Shown here piece after piece: positions 1-6,121 of a stretch of 6,691 nucleotides of DNA. Each line of letters starts with the position of its first letter. The stretch's first letter is position 1. The stretch comes from an uncultured Sphingomonadaceae bacterium (GTDB lineage Bacteria; Pseudomonadota; Alphaproteobacteria; Sphingomonadales; Sphingomonadaceae). The notes under the pieces were generated by a model that was not told where the DNA came from, made no database searches, and worked only from the letters and a program-made list of their open reading frames with translations. A program made the translations under genes and the position numbers. The stretch lies in the NCBI GenBank assembly GCA_946480515.1, contig CAMLKX010000106.1:1-6691 (forward strand), in the 5' to 3' direction.

Positions 1-487
1 CGCGGCTCGACCATATCTTGTGGCCATTGAGCACATATTCGTCGCCCTCGCGAACGGCGGTCGCGCGCACGCCCGCTAAGTCGGAACCGGCCATTGGTTC
101 GGACCAGGCCTGTGCCCAGATTTCTTCGCCGCTCGCCATCTTCGGCAGGAAGCGCTGCTTCTGCTCGTGGGTGCCGAATTCGATCAGCGTCGGGCCGAGC
201 AGGAAGATGCCGTTCTGGTTGACCCGGCCCGGAGCTCCGGAGCGGTAATACTCCTCTTCGAAGATCAGCCACTGGATCAAGTCGAGTCCTCGGCCGCCGT
301 ATTCCTGGGGCCATGTCACCATGCCCCAGTCGCCAGATTTCAGCGTTTTTTCCCACTCGCGATGAGCTTCAAACCCTTCGCGGGTGGCGTCAAAATGCTC
401 GAGCGGCTCGGCCGGCACATGGGCGGCCAGCCATTCACGCACTTCGGCGCGGAACGCCTGCTGTTCGGAAGTATAAGTCAGGTCCAT
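1..487 (-). CDS. Acyl-CoA dehydrogenase, FadE30-like, N-terminal part (runs off the window)
   Basis: Minus-strand frame of 162 codons, open at position 2, not closed by a stop in the window. It encodes the N-terminal part of an FAD-dependent acyl-CoA dehydrogenase (a full family member has about 380-400 residues). Residues 1-120 are the helical N-terminal domain, with WPQEYGGRG (59-67) and LLGPTLIEFGT (96-106). The flavin/substrate signature QAWSEPMAGSDLAGV (126-140) and NGHKIWSS (154-161) follow. From memory, the region resembles mycobacterial FadE30 (VN..G..LLGPTLI.FGT and the SEP.AGSDLA block), which dehydrogenates a CoA thioester of the steroid C/D-ring fragment. The ATG is complement(485..487). 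It overlaps the TGA of the upstream hydrolase gene as TGATG, indicating translational coupling. The catalytic base lies in the missing C-terminal half, so activity cannot be judged. The exact FadE type is inferred from neighbours and limited resemblance. Confidence 0.9.
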   Translation of the reverse strand, partial: MDLTYTSEQQAFRAEVREWLAAHVPAEPLEHFDATREGFEAHREWEKTLKSGDWGMVTWPQEYGGRGLDLIQWLIFEEEYYRSGAPGRVNQNGIFLLGPTLIEFGTHEQKQRFLPKMASGEEIWAQAWSEPMAGSDLAGVRATAVREGDEYVLNGHKIWSSR

Positions 488-1236
488 CAGAACTTCGCCG
501 CGCCCTTCCCTTCAACGAAGGCATCGCGCGCTTTCTGACTGTCCTCATGCATATACATTTCCAGGGTGAAGCCCTGTTCGATCCGGTAGTGGTCGGAGGG
601 ATTGGTCGGCTCGATCAGGTTCAGCGCCTGCTTGGCGATCACCAGCGCCGCCCGGCTCTTCGCCGCGATGATCTCGCAGAAGGCGAAGGCCTCCTTCTTC
701 AACTGTTCCAGCGGCACCACCTTGTGGACCGATCCATGGCGGTAAGCATCCTCGACCGAAATCTTGCCGCCTGTGAAGAAATTGGCGCGCACCATCTGGA
801 TCGGCAGCATGCGCGACATGAAGGCCGCGCCGCCCATCGCCCCTCGGTCGATTTCGGGCAACGAGAAATAGGCGCCCTCCGCCGCAATCAGCGCGTCGCA
901 GGCGCCGGCGATGTTCACGCCGCCGCCGATGACGAAGCCGTGCAATGCTCCGACTACCGGAACCGCACAGTCGCGGATCGCCTTGAAGGTGAGATAATTA
1001 TCCTTGTTGAGCTTGGCGATGCGCTCCGGATGAGCCTGCATTTCCTTGATGTCGACGCCGCCGCAGAATCCGCGGCCTTCCGCGCGGATCAAAACGCAGC
1101 GCACATCCTCATTCGCCGACGCCTCGTGGATCATCCCGGGGATCGATTCCCAGCCCTTGGTATCGAAGGCGTTGACCGGCGGGTGATCAAACAGGATCTC
1201 CGCAATTCGGTCTTTCACTGTCAGCGTGATCGGCAT
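487..1236 (-). CDS. echA20: EchA20-type ring-cleaving hydrolase (crotonase superfamily)
   Basis: 249 residues, close to the length of mycobacterial EchA20 (about 247). EchA20 hydrolytically opens the remaining ring D of the bicyclic steroid CoA thioester (HIEC-CoA) just before the IpdAB step; the Comamonas counterpart is, as I recall, ScdY. Strong resemblance to EchA20 is visible: MPIT start, DHPPVNA (17-23), RAEGRGF.GGVDIKEMQ (51-67), GGGVNIAG (104-111), LPEIDRGAMG (126-135) and YRIEQGFTLE near the C-terminus. The oxyanion-hole GGG is present. The first hydratase glutamate position is Asn108, while the second is kept as Glu128. This fits a retro-Claisen C-C hydrolase better than a true enoyl-CoA hydratase. 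The start at 1236 is preceded by a strong purine-rich ribosome-binding site (GAGGAGAGAGG) 15 bases after the ipdC stop. The TGA stop overlaps the next gene's ATG. Confidence 0.92.
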   Translation of the reverse strand: MPITLTVKDRIAEILFDHPPVNAFDTKGWESIPGMIHEASANEDVRCVLIRAEGRGFCGGVDIKEMQAHPERIAKLNKDNYLTFKAIRDCAVPVVGALHGFVIGGGVNIAGACDALIAAEGAYFSLPEIDRGAMGGAAFMSRMLPIQMVRANFFTGGKISVEDAYRHGSVHKVVPLEQLKKEAFAFCEIIAAKSRAALVIAKQALNLIEPTNPSDHYRIEQGFTLEMYMHEDSQKARDAFVEGKGAAKF

Positions 1237-1251
1237 CTGGTCCCTCTCTCC

Positions 1252-2340
1252 TCAGGCCGCACTTGCCGTCTCGCGGCCCATCATGGCGAGCGCGGCCAGG
1301 CGCTCATGCGCCTGATCGACGATCCGGTTCACCAGTTGCTCGCACGTCGGGATCTCGTCGATCCGACCGCCGACCACGCCGGTGGCCATGACGCCATGTT
1401 CGATGTCGCCATCGACCACCGCCTTTTGAATCAGCATCGGCATTGTCGCGGCCATCATCGCCTGCTTCAGCGGCATCGCCCCGTGCGCGGTCATGCCGCG
1501 TGCCGATTTGACGAAGTCCAGCCAGCTCGCGCCGGTCTGTTTCTTCATCGCCAGGCCGGCTTCCATCGCGCGCAGCCACATGGCGAGCGAGCCGGATTTC
1601 TCGATCCTGTCCATCAACCGCGTGCGCACCATGCGCTGGGGAATGCCATCAAGCTTGGTGGTGACGACAATGCCGTCGGTGGTGGCCTTGAGATATTCCG
1701 CCTTTGCCGTCTCGGGGACCGGGCTTTCCCTGGTCAGCAGGAAGCGGGTGCCCATGGCAATGCCCACGGCTCCATAGGCCAACGCCGCAACCAGTCCCCG
1801 GCCATCGGCAAATCCGCCGCTGGCGATCACCGGCACCTGGACGGCGTCGAGGACCTGCGGAAGCAGGACGGTGGTCGGCACCGATCCGGTGTGCCCGCCA
1901 CCCTCACCGCCCTGAACATTGACCATGTCGACGCCAAGCTGAACCATCTTCTGGGCGTGTTTAACCGCGCCAACCGTGGGCACGCACAGGATGCCGGCAT
2001 CCTTGAAGCGCCCGATCATCTTGGCATCGGGTCCGCGTCCGAACGACACCGCCCGCACCTGCTCCTTGTTCTCGATGATCAGATCGACAATCTGGTCGGC
2101 GCCGGGCTGAAAGCTGTGGAAATTGACTCCGAAGGGACGATCGGTGCCCCGCCGGACCTCGAGCAGCTTCTCGCGCGCCTCCGGCGGAGTCATCACCGCA
2201 GCACCGAGAAAGCCAAAGGCGCCCGCATTGGAGCTGCCGATGACCAGCGACGGCTCGGCCACCCAGCCCATCGCAGTCTGGATGATCGGCCAGCGGCAGC
2301 CCAGCCGCTCGACCATGATCGTGTGCAGCGGTTCGGCCAC
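1252..2340 (-). CDS. ipdC: IpdC-type flavin oxidoreductase (nitronate monooxygenase fold)
   Basis: 362 residues, a TIM-barrel flavoprotein of the nitronate monooxygenase/2-nitropropane dioxygenase family. Features are IQTAMGW (20-26) at the first strand, SNAGAFGFLGAAVMTP (37-52), QGGEGGGHTG (143-152, with the family-conserved His150), and a phosphate-binding ASGGFADGRG (173-182) plus GTRF (197-200). It matches mycobacterial IpdC over QTxMGWVA, the QGGEGGGHTG loop, ASGGFADGRGL and MGTRFLLT. IpdC is required for oxidation of the hydroxylated C/D-ring CoA thioester before EchA20 opens ring D; ScdK is, as I recall, the Comamonas equivalent. A fatty-acid enoyl reductase (FabK) role is unlikely given the neighbours. 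The start codon is GTG (complement 2338..2340) and shares one base with the TAG of the upstream gene (TAGTG), with only a weak ribosome-binding site, so re-initiation is likely. An internal ATG at Met9 (2316) is a less likely start. Confidence 0.92.
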   Translation of the reverse strand: MAEPLHTIMVERLGCRWPIIQTAMGWVAEPSLVIGSSNAGAFGFLGAAVMTPPEAREKLLEVRRGTDRPFGVNFHSFQPGADQIVDLIIENKEQVRAVSFGRGPDAKMIGRFKDAGILCVPTVGAVKHAQKMVQLGVDMVNVQGGEGGGHTGSVPTTVLLPQVLDAVQVPVIASGGFADGRGLVAALAYGAVGIAMGTRFLLTRESPVPETAKAEYLKATTDGIVVTTKLDGIPQRMVRTRLMDRIEKSGSLAMWLRAMEAGLAMKKQTGASWLDFVKSARGMTAHGAMPLKQAMMAATMPMLIQKAVVDGDIEHGVMATGVVGGRIDEIPTCEQLVNRIVDQAHERLAALAMMGRETASAA

Positions 2341-3233
2341 TATTCGCTCGCCTGCTTCTTGTTCGCTTCGGCCATTTTCTTGGCGTCGAGACCGGCGATC
2401 GAGCTGCCCTGAACCAGGTCGTTCTGCGCATGGGCGAAATGGTGCATGTGATATTGCGCTTCCATCGCGTTGCGCTTGCCCATCAGCTCTTCGACATGAT
2501 TGATCGCCTGCTTGGTCAGCCAGTTGCCGAGGCGCGGCTGGGCCACCAGCTTGGCTGCCATTGCCGCGACTGTCTCGCGCAGCTGATCGCGCGGCACGAC
2601 CTTGTTGACCATGCCGAACTGTTCGGCCCGTTGGGCGCTCATCCGTTCGCCCAACAGCAGGAACTCCTTGGCGACGCGCGGCGGCAGCTCATAAGCGTGG
2701 GCGAAATATTCCACGCCGGGAATGCCCATCCGATTGACCGGGTCCTGGAAGAACGCGTCGTCCGACGCGACGATTAGGTCGCACACCCACGCCAGCATCA
2801 ATCCGCCCGCCACGCACGCGCCCTGAACCATCGCAATGGTCGGCTTCGCGACGTCGCGCCAGCGCCGGCACATGCCGACATATTGCTCCTTCTCGCGGGT
2901 GTAGAGCAGCTCGGCCGCCGGCTTGTTGACATGACCCGGCACCATCAGACGGTTGTCGAAGTGCTTGTGCACGTCGCGCCCCGGGGTGCCGATGTCATGG
3001 CCGGCGGAGAAATGCTTGCCGTTGCCGCCGAGCACGATGCAGCGGACATCGTCATCATTCGACGCGCGGATGAAGGCGTCGTCGAGAGCGTAGGTCATCT
3101 GACCGTTCTGGGCATTGTTGAAGCCCGGGCGGTTGAGCATGATCCACGCGACCTGGTCGATCACCTCATAGGTGACCGGCTCATCGGTCTCGTAGACGAT
3201 ATCGACCTTTTGCGGTTCGACGAGGTCGCTCAT
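2340..3233 (-). CDS. Crotonase-superfamily protein, possible steroid-CoA hydratase; canonical glutamates absent
   Basis: 297 residues, longer than a typical 260-residue enoyl-CoA hydratase because of an extended stretch between HFSAGHD (74-80) and AKPTIAMVQGACVAGG (129-144). Fold landmarks are LNRPGFNNAQ (33-42), the oxyanion-hole AGG (142-144), CDLIVASDDAFF (151-162), MGIPGVEYFAH (169-179) and MVNKVV (208-213). The two acids of classical hydratases are replaced: Met146 at the first position and Val166 in DPV at the second. The reaction is therefore uncertain. By context it may act on a CoA thioester of the C/D-ring fragment, perhaps like a ScdD-type step, but that is inference. I chose ATG 3233 rather than ATG 3263: it has GAGGA seven bases upstream and lies 10 bases after the ipdB stop, while 3263 would overlap ipdB. 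Its TAG shares one base with the GTG of ipdC. Confidence 0.88.
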   Translation of the reverse strand: MSDLVEPQKVDIVYETDEPVTYEVIDQVAWIMLNRPGFNNAQNGQMTYALDDAFIRASNDDDVRCIVLGGNGKHFSAGHDIGTPGRDVHKHFDNRLMVPGHVNKPAAELLYTREKEQYVGMCRRWRDVAKPTIAMVQGACVAGGLMLAWVCDLIVASDDAFFQDPVNRMGIPGVEYFAHAYELPPRVAKEFLLLGERMSAQRAEQFGMVNKVVPRDQLRETVAAMAAKLVAQPRLGNWLTKQAINHVEELMGKRNAMEAQYHMHHFAHAQNDLVQGSSIAGLDAKKMAEANKKQASE

Positions 3234-3243
3234 GATCCTATCC

Positions 3244-4041
3244 TCAAGCCCCCGGACGGACACCCGGCGGATTGTCCTTCAGTACGGTGTGCCGCACCCC
3301 ATTGGGGTCGAGCTTGGCGATCAGTTCAAGCTGCTCGGCCGTAGGCGCCGGAGTGGTCGGAATCTCGCCATCCGCACGGGCGAGCGGGAAACCGGTATTT
3401 TCCTGCACCTCTTCGAACGTCACACCCGGGTGGAGCGATTTCACCCGGATCTGGTGGTCCGGCCCGTTGAAATCCATCACACACAAGTTGGTGACGATGA
3501 TCCTGAGGTCGAGCCCAGCAGGGGGCTTACCGTTCAGGTAGCGAGCCGGGTTGTAGCCCGCCATGCACACGAAATCGACCTCGCCTTCAACGAAGGCGCG
3601 CTTGTTGTGGCTCGGGAAGAAGAAGCTATTCGGGTGGCTGATCGAGTTGCCGGGAAAGCCACGCGCGCCGAGCATCGCCGCCTTAGGCTTCTTGTGGTCG
3701 CCAATCACGCTGATGTTCGCCTGGCCATAGCGGTCAATCTGCACCGGTCCGACCAGCGCGTGACGCTTGCCGCTCCACAGCGCGGAGAAGACGCGGTCGT
3801 AATTCGCCCAGCCTTCAACCTCTGGCTCGGCGACGCGTTTTCCGGGTGGAACGGGCTCGCTCGTGTAGAGCCCTTCGCCGTCAGTGGTCTGGATGGCGGG
3901 AGCGAAGGTCATCTTGGCGAGACCCGCACCGATCCGCGGCAGCGGGCCGATGCCGGTGGCCATGACCTCGCCATTGTCGCGCCACGCTTCGGCGCAGGCG
4001 ACGATCAGCAACTCGGCGAGTGAATAGCTATTCTGGGTCAT
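3244..4041 (-). CDS. ipdB: IpdB, beta subunit of the ring-C hydrolase (CoA-transferase family)
   Basis: 265 residues, class I CoA-transferase beta-subunit fold. With IpdA it forms a heteromeric enzyme that hydrolytically opens the last steroid ring (ring C) of COCHEA-CoA, rather than transferring CoA; ScdL1L2 is, as I recall, the Comamonas pair. Motifs shared with mycobacterial IpdB include RDNGEVM (21-27), LTFAP-like MTFAPAI (44-50), TTDGEG (52-57), VGPVQIDRYGQANIS (97-111), ARGFPGNSI (126-134), FNGPDHQIR (191-199) and SLHPGVT (202-208). TTDGEG stands where true CoA-transferases carry their acylated glutamate (usually in an SENG-like motif). This agrees with the hydrolase role. The ATG lies 14 bases after the ipdA stop, with AAGGA seven bases upstream. 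The C-terminal tail after residue 250 is Pro/Gly-rich and looks variable. Confidence 0.93.
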   Translation of the reverse strand: MTQNSYSLAELLIVACAEAWRDNGEVMATGIGPLPRIGAGLAKMTFAPAIQTTDGEGLYTSEPVPPGKRVAEPEVEGWANYDRVFSALWSGKRHALVGPVQIDRYGQANISVIGDHKKPKAAMLGARGFPGNSISHPNSFFFPSHNKRAFVEGEVDFVCMAGYNPARYLNGKPPAGLDLRIIVTNLCVMDFNGPDHQIRVKSLHPGVTFEEVQENTGFPLARADGEIPTTPAPTAEQLELIAKLDPNGVRHTVLKDNPPGVRPGA

Positions 4042-4055
4042 TCTCTCGTCCTTGC

Positions 4056-4955
4056 TCAGTAGACCGGCACCGGGGCGGCGTTGATCGTCTCGGCGCCGCC
4101 AACCGCAGCGACGTAATCGGACTGCGGCACATCGATGAACTTCGCGCGATAATCAGTCCATGCCTCGGGCGAAGCGGCACTGTCGACGTAGGTCTTCAAA
4201 TGCTTGAGATCGAGCTGATAGTCAGGCGCAGCGCTGGTTGGATGGGCTCCGAACGGCACTTCCGCGACCCCCGTGATCATCGCCCGCTCGACCAGATTGA
4301 AGCGAGTGTTGTTCCGCATGTCGAGGTCGGCCGTTGGCACAACTTTCTCGACCGTTGCATAGGCCTTGCCGGAAGCACGGACGAGCAGCTCGTCGAACAG
4401 CGGATCAAGGCTCCAGGTCAGGAGATTGCCGCGCTGATCAGATCGGTGAGCGTGGATGAGCGCGACATCGGGAGTGATCGCCGGCATCGCGACCAGCTCT
4501 TCGCCATCCTCGTACGGGCTCTTGACCGTTTTGAAGTTGAATCCCGACTGCGTAATGATGTCCGTTCCGATGCCGACCCGCGTGGGCAGGAATGGCAGCT
4601 TCATCGCACCCGCGCGAAGCCCCCAGTGGAACATGCCCTCGTCGAGTTCTAGCACCTCGAACGCGCCGGCCTGCCGCTGCAGCCGGAAGTGCGGCTCAAG
4701 CGGAAAGTGGTCCAGGCTGGCAAAGGCAAAGACCAGCTTCTTGATCTTGCCAGTCGCCGCCAGGATTCCGATGTCCGGCCCCCCGTAGCCGGCTACCAAG
4801 GTCAGATCCTTCAGCCCCGAGCGGGCAATCGCGCGGACCAGCGCCATCGGCTTGCGCCGGGTTGCCCAGCCGCCGATCCCGATCGTCATTCCATCCGAGA
4901 GCTTATCAACGATGTCGTCGACCGTCATTCGCTTGTCGAGCATTCCCTTAGTCAT
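4056..4955 (-). CDS. ipdA: IpdA, alpha subunit of the ring-C hydrolase (CoA-transferase family)
   Basis: About 295-299 residues, class I CoA-transferase alpha-subunit fold, partner of the IpdB encoded next. Numbering from Met at 4943, landmarks are GMTIGIGGWATRRKPM (18-33, CoA-binding glycine region), YGGPDIGIL (53-61), LELDEGMFHWGLRAGA (98-113), LPFLPTRVGIGTD (116-128) and PAITPDVALIHAHRSDQRGN (153-172). Glu102 in DEGM lines up with the glutamate I recall as the catalytic base of the characterised actinobacterial IpdA (Glu105 in Rhodococcus). Two starts are possible. ATG 4955 overlaps the dioxygenase gene by 8 bases (ATGACTAA). ATG 4943 lies 4 bases beyond its TAA, has AGAAGG 12 bases upstream, and best matches the mycobacterial N-terminus (MPDKR against MLDKR here). 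The longer reading to 5063 would overlap the dioxygenase by 116 bases and adds no family sequence, so I rejected it. Confidence 0.92.
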   Translation of the reverse strand: MTKGMLDKRMTVDDIVDKLSDGMTIGIGGWATRRKPMALVRAIARSGLKDLTLVAGYGGPDIGILAATGKIKKLVFAFASLDHFPLEPHFRLQRQAGAFEVLELDEGMFHWGLRAGAMKLPFLPTRVGIGTDIITQSGFNFKTVKSPYEDGEELVAMPAITPDVALIHAHRSDQRGNLLTWSLDPLFDELLVRASGKAYATVEKVVPTADLDMRNNTRFNLVERAMITGVAEVPFGAHPTSAAPDYQLDLKHLKTYVDSAASPEAWTDYRAKFIDVPQSDYVAAVGGAETINAAPVPVY

Positions 4956-5868
4956 CCTTCTCGTGGGCCCATTTGTGGCCCCAATCACTGACTCCCAGGC
5001 TGGTGGTGGGGACCCAGGTGTCGGGGTCAATGACCAGACCGTTCCAGCCATATTCAACATCAAAGCCGCTCGGCGTCTGCATGTAGAAAGAGGTCATCTT
5101 GTCATTGACGTGACGTCCCAGCGTTGCCGAGAGCGGCACCTTGCCCTTGCTCTTGAGCACTCGGTCATAGGCGCGGCCGACGTCCTCCAGCGCTCCGACC
5201 TCGACCATCATGTGCACCGCCCCGTTGGGGCTTTCCGGCAATTGGCCGAGCGCGAGGCTGTGGTGCCGGCCGTTGCGCGCATGAAGAAAGGCAAAGCCGA
5301 CGCCGGGATCGTCCGCCCCTCCTCCGCCGAGATAAAACCGGCCAAGATCGGTGTCGCCGAAGCCAAGCACCTCCTTGTAGAATTGATGCGTCTCATCGAA
5401 ATTCGGCGCTGTCAGGACGACATGGCCAAGCCCCATGTCGCCATTGTCGCCGGTGACGAACCGGGTCACGGCCGCTGGCGATACGAAGGGCGCATAATCG
5501 TAGAAGCGTCCGTAAGACAGCTCCATCGCGTTTCCAGCCGGATCGGATGAGCGGGCGAGCGCATTCACCTGGCGCGCCCGCGCTTCCATCACTCCGGCTT
5601 CCTCGACTGGCCGTCCAGCGTCGCGCAGCCGCTGCAGCACGGCTTCATAATCCTGACGCGAGCCGAATTCCCAGCCGGGGGCGATGAACGAATCACGGTC
5701 ACGTTGTTCGATCCACAGACGGAACGGCCGATCATCCATGCGGAACAGAAGCACATCGTCGCGCGGTGAGGCGGCGGGCATCAGGCCCATGATGTTGGCA
5801 CCGAAATCCCGCCACGAATCGAGGCTGCGCGTCCCGATCACGACATATCCCAGCGATCTTACTGCCAC
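4948..5868 (-). CDS. hsaC: HsaC/TesB-type extradiol catechol dioxygenase
   Basis: 306 residues, type I two-domain vicinal-oxygen-chelate dioxygenase (HsaC about 300, TesB about 314). It uses Fe(II) and O2 to cleave a steroid catechol; in the known pathway 3,4-DHSA is cut meta to 4,9-DSHA. Residues 1-135 are the non-catalytic N-domain (VRSLGYVVIGT, FRMDDRPFRLWI). The C-domain carries the expected metal ligands: His149 in MGLGHVVL, His203 in RHHSLAL, and Glu272 in FDVEYG, with the active-site Tyr262 ten residues before. SATLGRHVNDKMTSFYM (247-263) is nearly identical to HsaC as I recall it. The start is GTG 5868: an in-frame TGA lies three codons upstream and no in-frame ATG is nearby. The ribosome-binding site is weak (GGGA about 11 bases upstream). 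It is the first gene of the minus-strand operon. Action on 4-hydroxyestrone or another catechol cannot be excluded. Confidence 0.93.
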   Translation of the reverse strand: MAVRSLGYVVIGTRSLDSWRDFGANIMGLMPAASPRDDVLLFRMDDRPFRLWIEQRDRDSFIAPGWEFGSRQDYEAVLQRLRDAGRPVEEAGVMEARARQVNALARSSDPAGNAMELSYGRFYDYAPFVSPAAVTRFVTGDNGDMGLGHVVLTAPNFDETHQFYKEVLGFGDTDLGRFYLGGGGADDPGVGFAFLHARNGRHHSLALGQLPESPNGAVHMMVEVGALEDVGRAYDRVLKSKGKVPLSATLGRHVNDKMTSFYMQTPSGFDVEYGWNGLVIDPDTWVPTTSLGVSDWGHKWAHEKDD

Positions 5869-6039
5869 GGCTTTTCAATCCCTAATTGGACCGCCTATAG
5901 CGGGCGGGTTTGGACCAACGGCGCGGTGCGCCAACGCCCAATGGAATTTGCAACGCGATAAGGCAAGATGGATGTTGCGAATGCCTTCGTTGCGATTCCG
6001 GAGGTTGCTTGACGACAAAGCCGGCCCAACCACAGAGTG
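5869..6039. other. Divergent intergenic region upstream of the hsaC operon
   Basis: No credible gene is seen here. The region must hold the promoter of the minus-strand operon, but I see no clear one. A TATAGG hexamer on the minus strand (5899-5894) could be a -10 about 26 bases before the GTG, with no convincing -35. Small repeats are present: TTGGACC at 5886-5892 and 5910-5916 (24 bases apart); GTTGCGA at 5974-5980 and 5989-5995 (15 bases apart), with GCAACGC inverted at 5950-5956; and the short hairpin GGCGC-GGT-GCGCC at 5920-5932. These may be regulator sites or chance. Confidence 0.4.
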
Positions 6040-6069
6040 TTGACAATTTGCGTAGATATATCGTATTTT
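6040..6069 (+). promoter_or_regulatory. Putative sigma-70-type promoter of hsaA
   Basis: A perfect -35 consensus TTGACA (6040-6045) is followed, after 18 bases, by the AT-rich hexamer TATTTT (6064-6069) as a -10. A 17-base spacing would instead give GTATTT. The region is markedly AT-rich compared with the surrounding GC-rich DNA. Transcription would begin near 6076, leaving a leader of about 45 bases before the ATG at 6122. Confidence 0.6.
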
Positions 6070-6078
6070 TTCTACGCA
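6049..6078. promoter_or_regulatory. Candidate operator: 8-bp inverted repeat TGCGTAGA-N14-TCTACGCA
   Basis: The arms at 6049-6056 and 6071-6078 are perfectly inverted. Their starts are 22 bp apart, about two helical turns, as for a dimeric (or paired dimeric) repressor. The repeat covers the spacer, the -10 and the probable start site of the hsaA promoter, so binding should block transcription. It does not resemble the actinobacterial KstR/KstR2 motifs as I remember them. The regulator is not encoded in the window. Confidence 0.5.
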
Positions 6079-6088
6079 CAACCCGGAT

Positions 6089-6109
6089 TGTACGCCGCTA
6101 ATTCGTACA
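6089..6109. repeat. Inverted repeat TGTACG-N9-CGTACA in the hsaA leader
   Basis: Perfect 6-bp arms (6089-6094 and 6104-6109) with a 9-base loop sit in the predicted hsaA leader. The right arm shares its last base with the AGGAG Shine-Dalgarno sequence (6109-6113). It could be a second operator half-site pair or a weak RNA hairpin affecting ribosome access. The arms are short, so chance is possible. Confidence 0.35.
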
Positions 6110-6113
6110 GGAG
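6109..6113 (+). promoter_or_regulatory. Ribosome-binding site of hsaA (AGGAG)
   Basis: AGGAG lies eight bases before the ATG at 6122. This is a strong, well-spaced site, and it fixes the start against the internal Met19 alternative. Confidence 0.75.
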
Positions 6114-6121
6114 AGTCTCGA

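Noticed and set aside
509..521. Palindrome CCTTCAACGAAGG, also at 3584-3596
   Set aside because: Both copies lie inside genes and encode the same peptide Phe-Val-Glu-Gly, so the repeat is best explained by coding coincidence, not an operator.
313..2412. 699-codon open frame on the plus strand
   Set aside because: It lies antisense to three clear genes (fadE, echA20 and ipdC) and its protein is rich in His, Arg, Asp and Ala with no family motifs. This is typical of the reverse frame of GC-rich coding DNA. Its length alone is not evidence.
3234..3263. Ten-residue extension of the crotonase gene to ATG 3263
   Set aside because: It would overlap the end of ipdB. The ATG at 3233 has a well-spaced GAGGA.
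3232..4023. 263-codon plus-strand frame opposite ipdB
   Set aside because: It is antisense to the well-supported ipdB, shows low-complexity shadow composition, and has no recognisable domain.
4956..5063. N-terminal extension of ipdA to ATG 5063
   Set aside because: It would overlap the dioxygenase gene by 116 bases and add 36 residues that do not align with the IpdA family, which starts near MLDKR.
4852..5550. 232-codon plus-strand frame opposite ipdA and hsaC
   Set aside because: It spans the junction of two real minus-strand genes and has no motif or ribosome-binding site.
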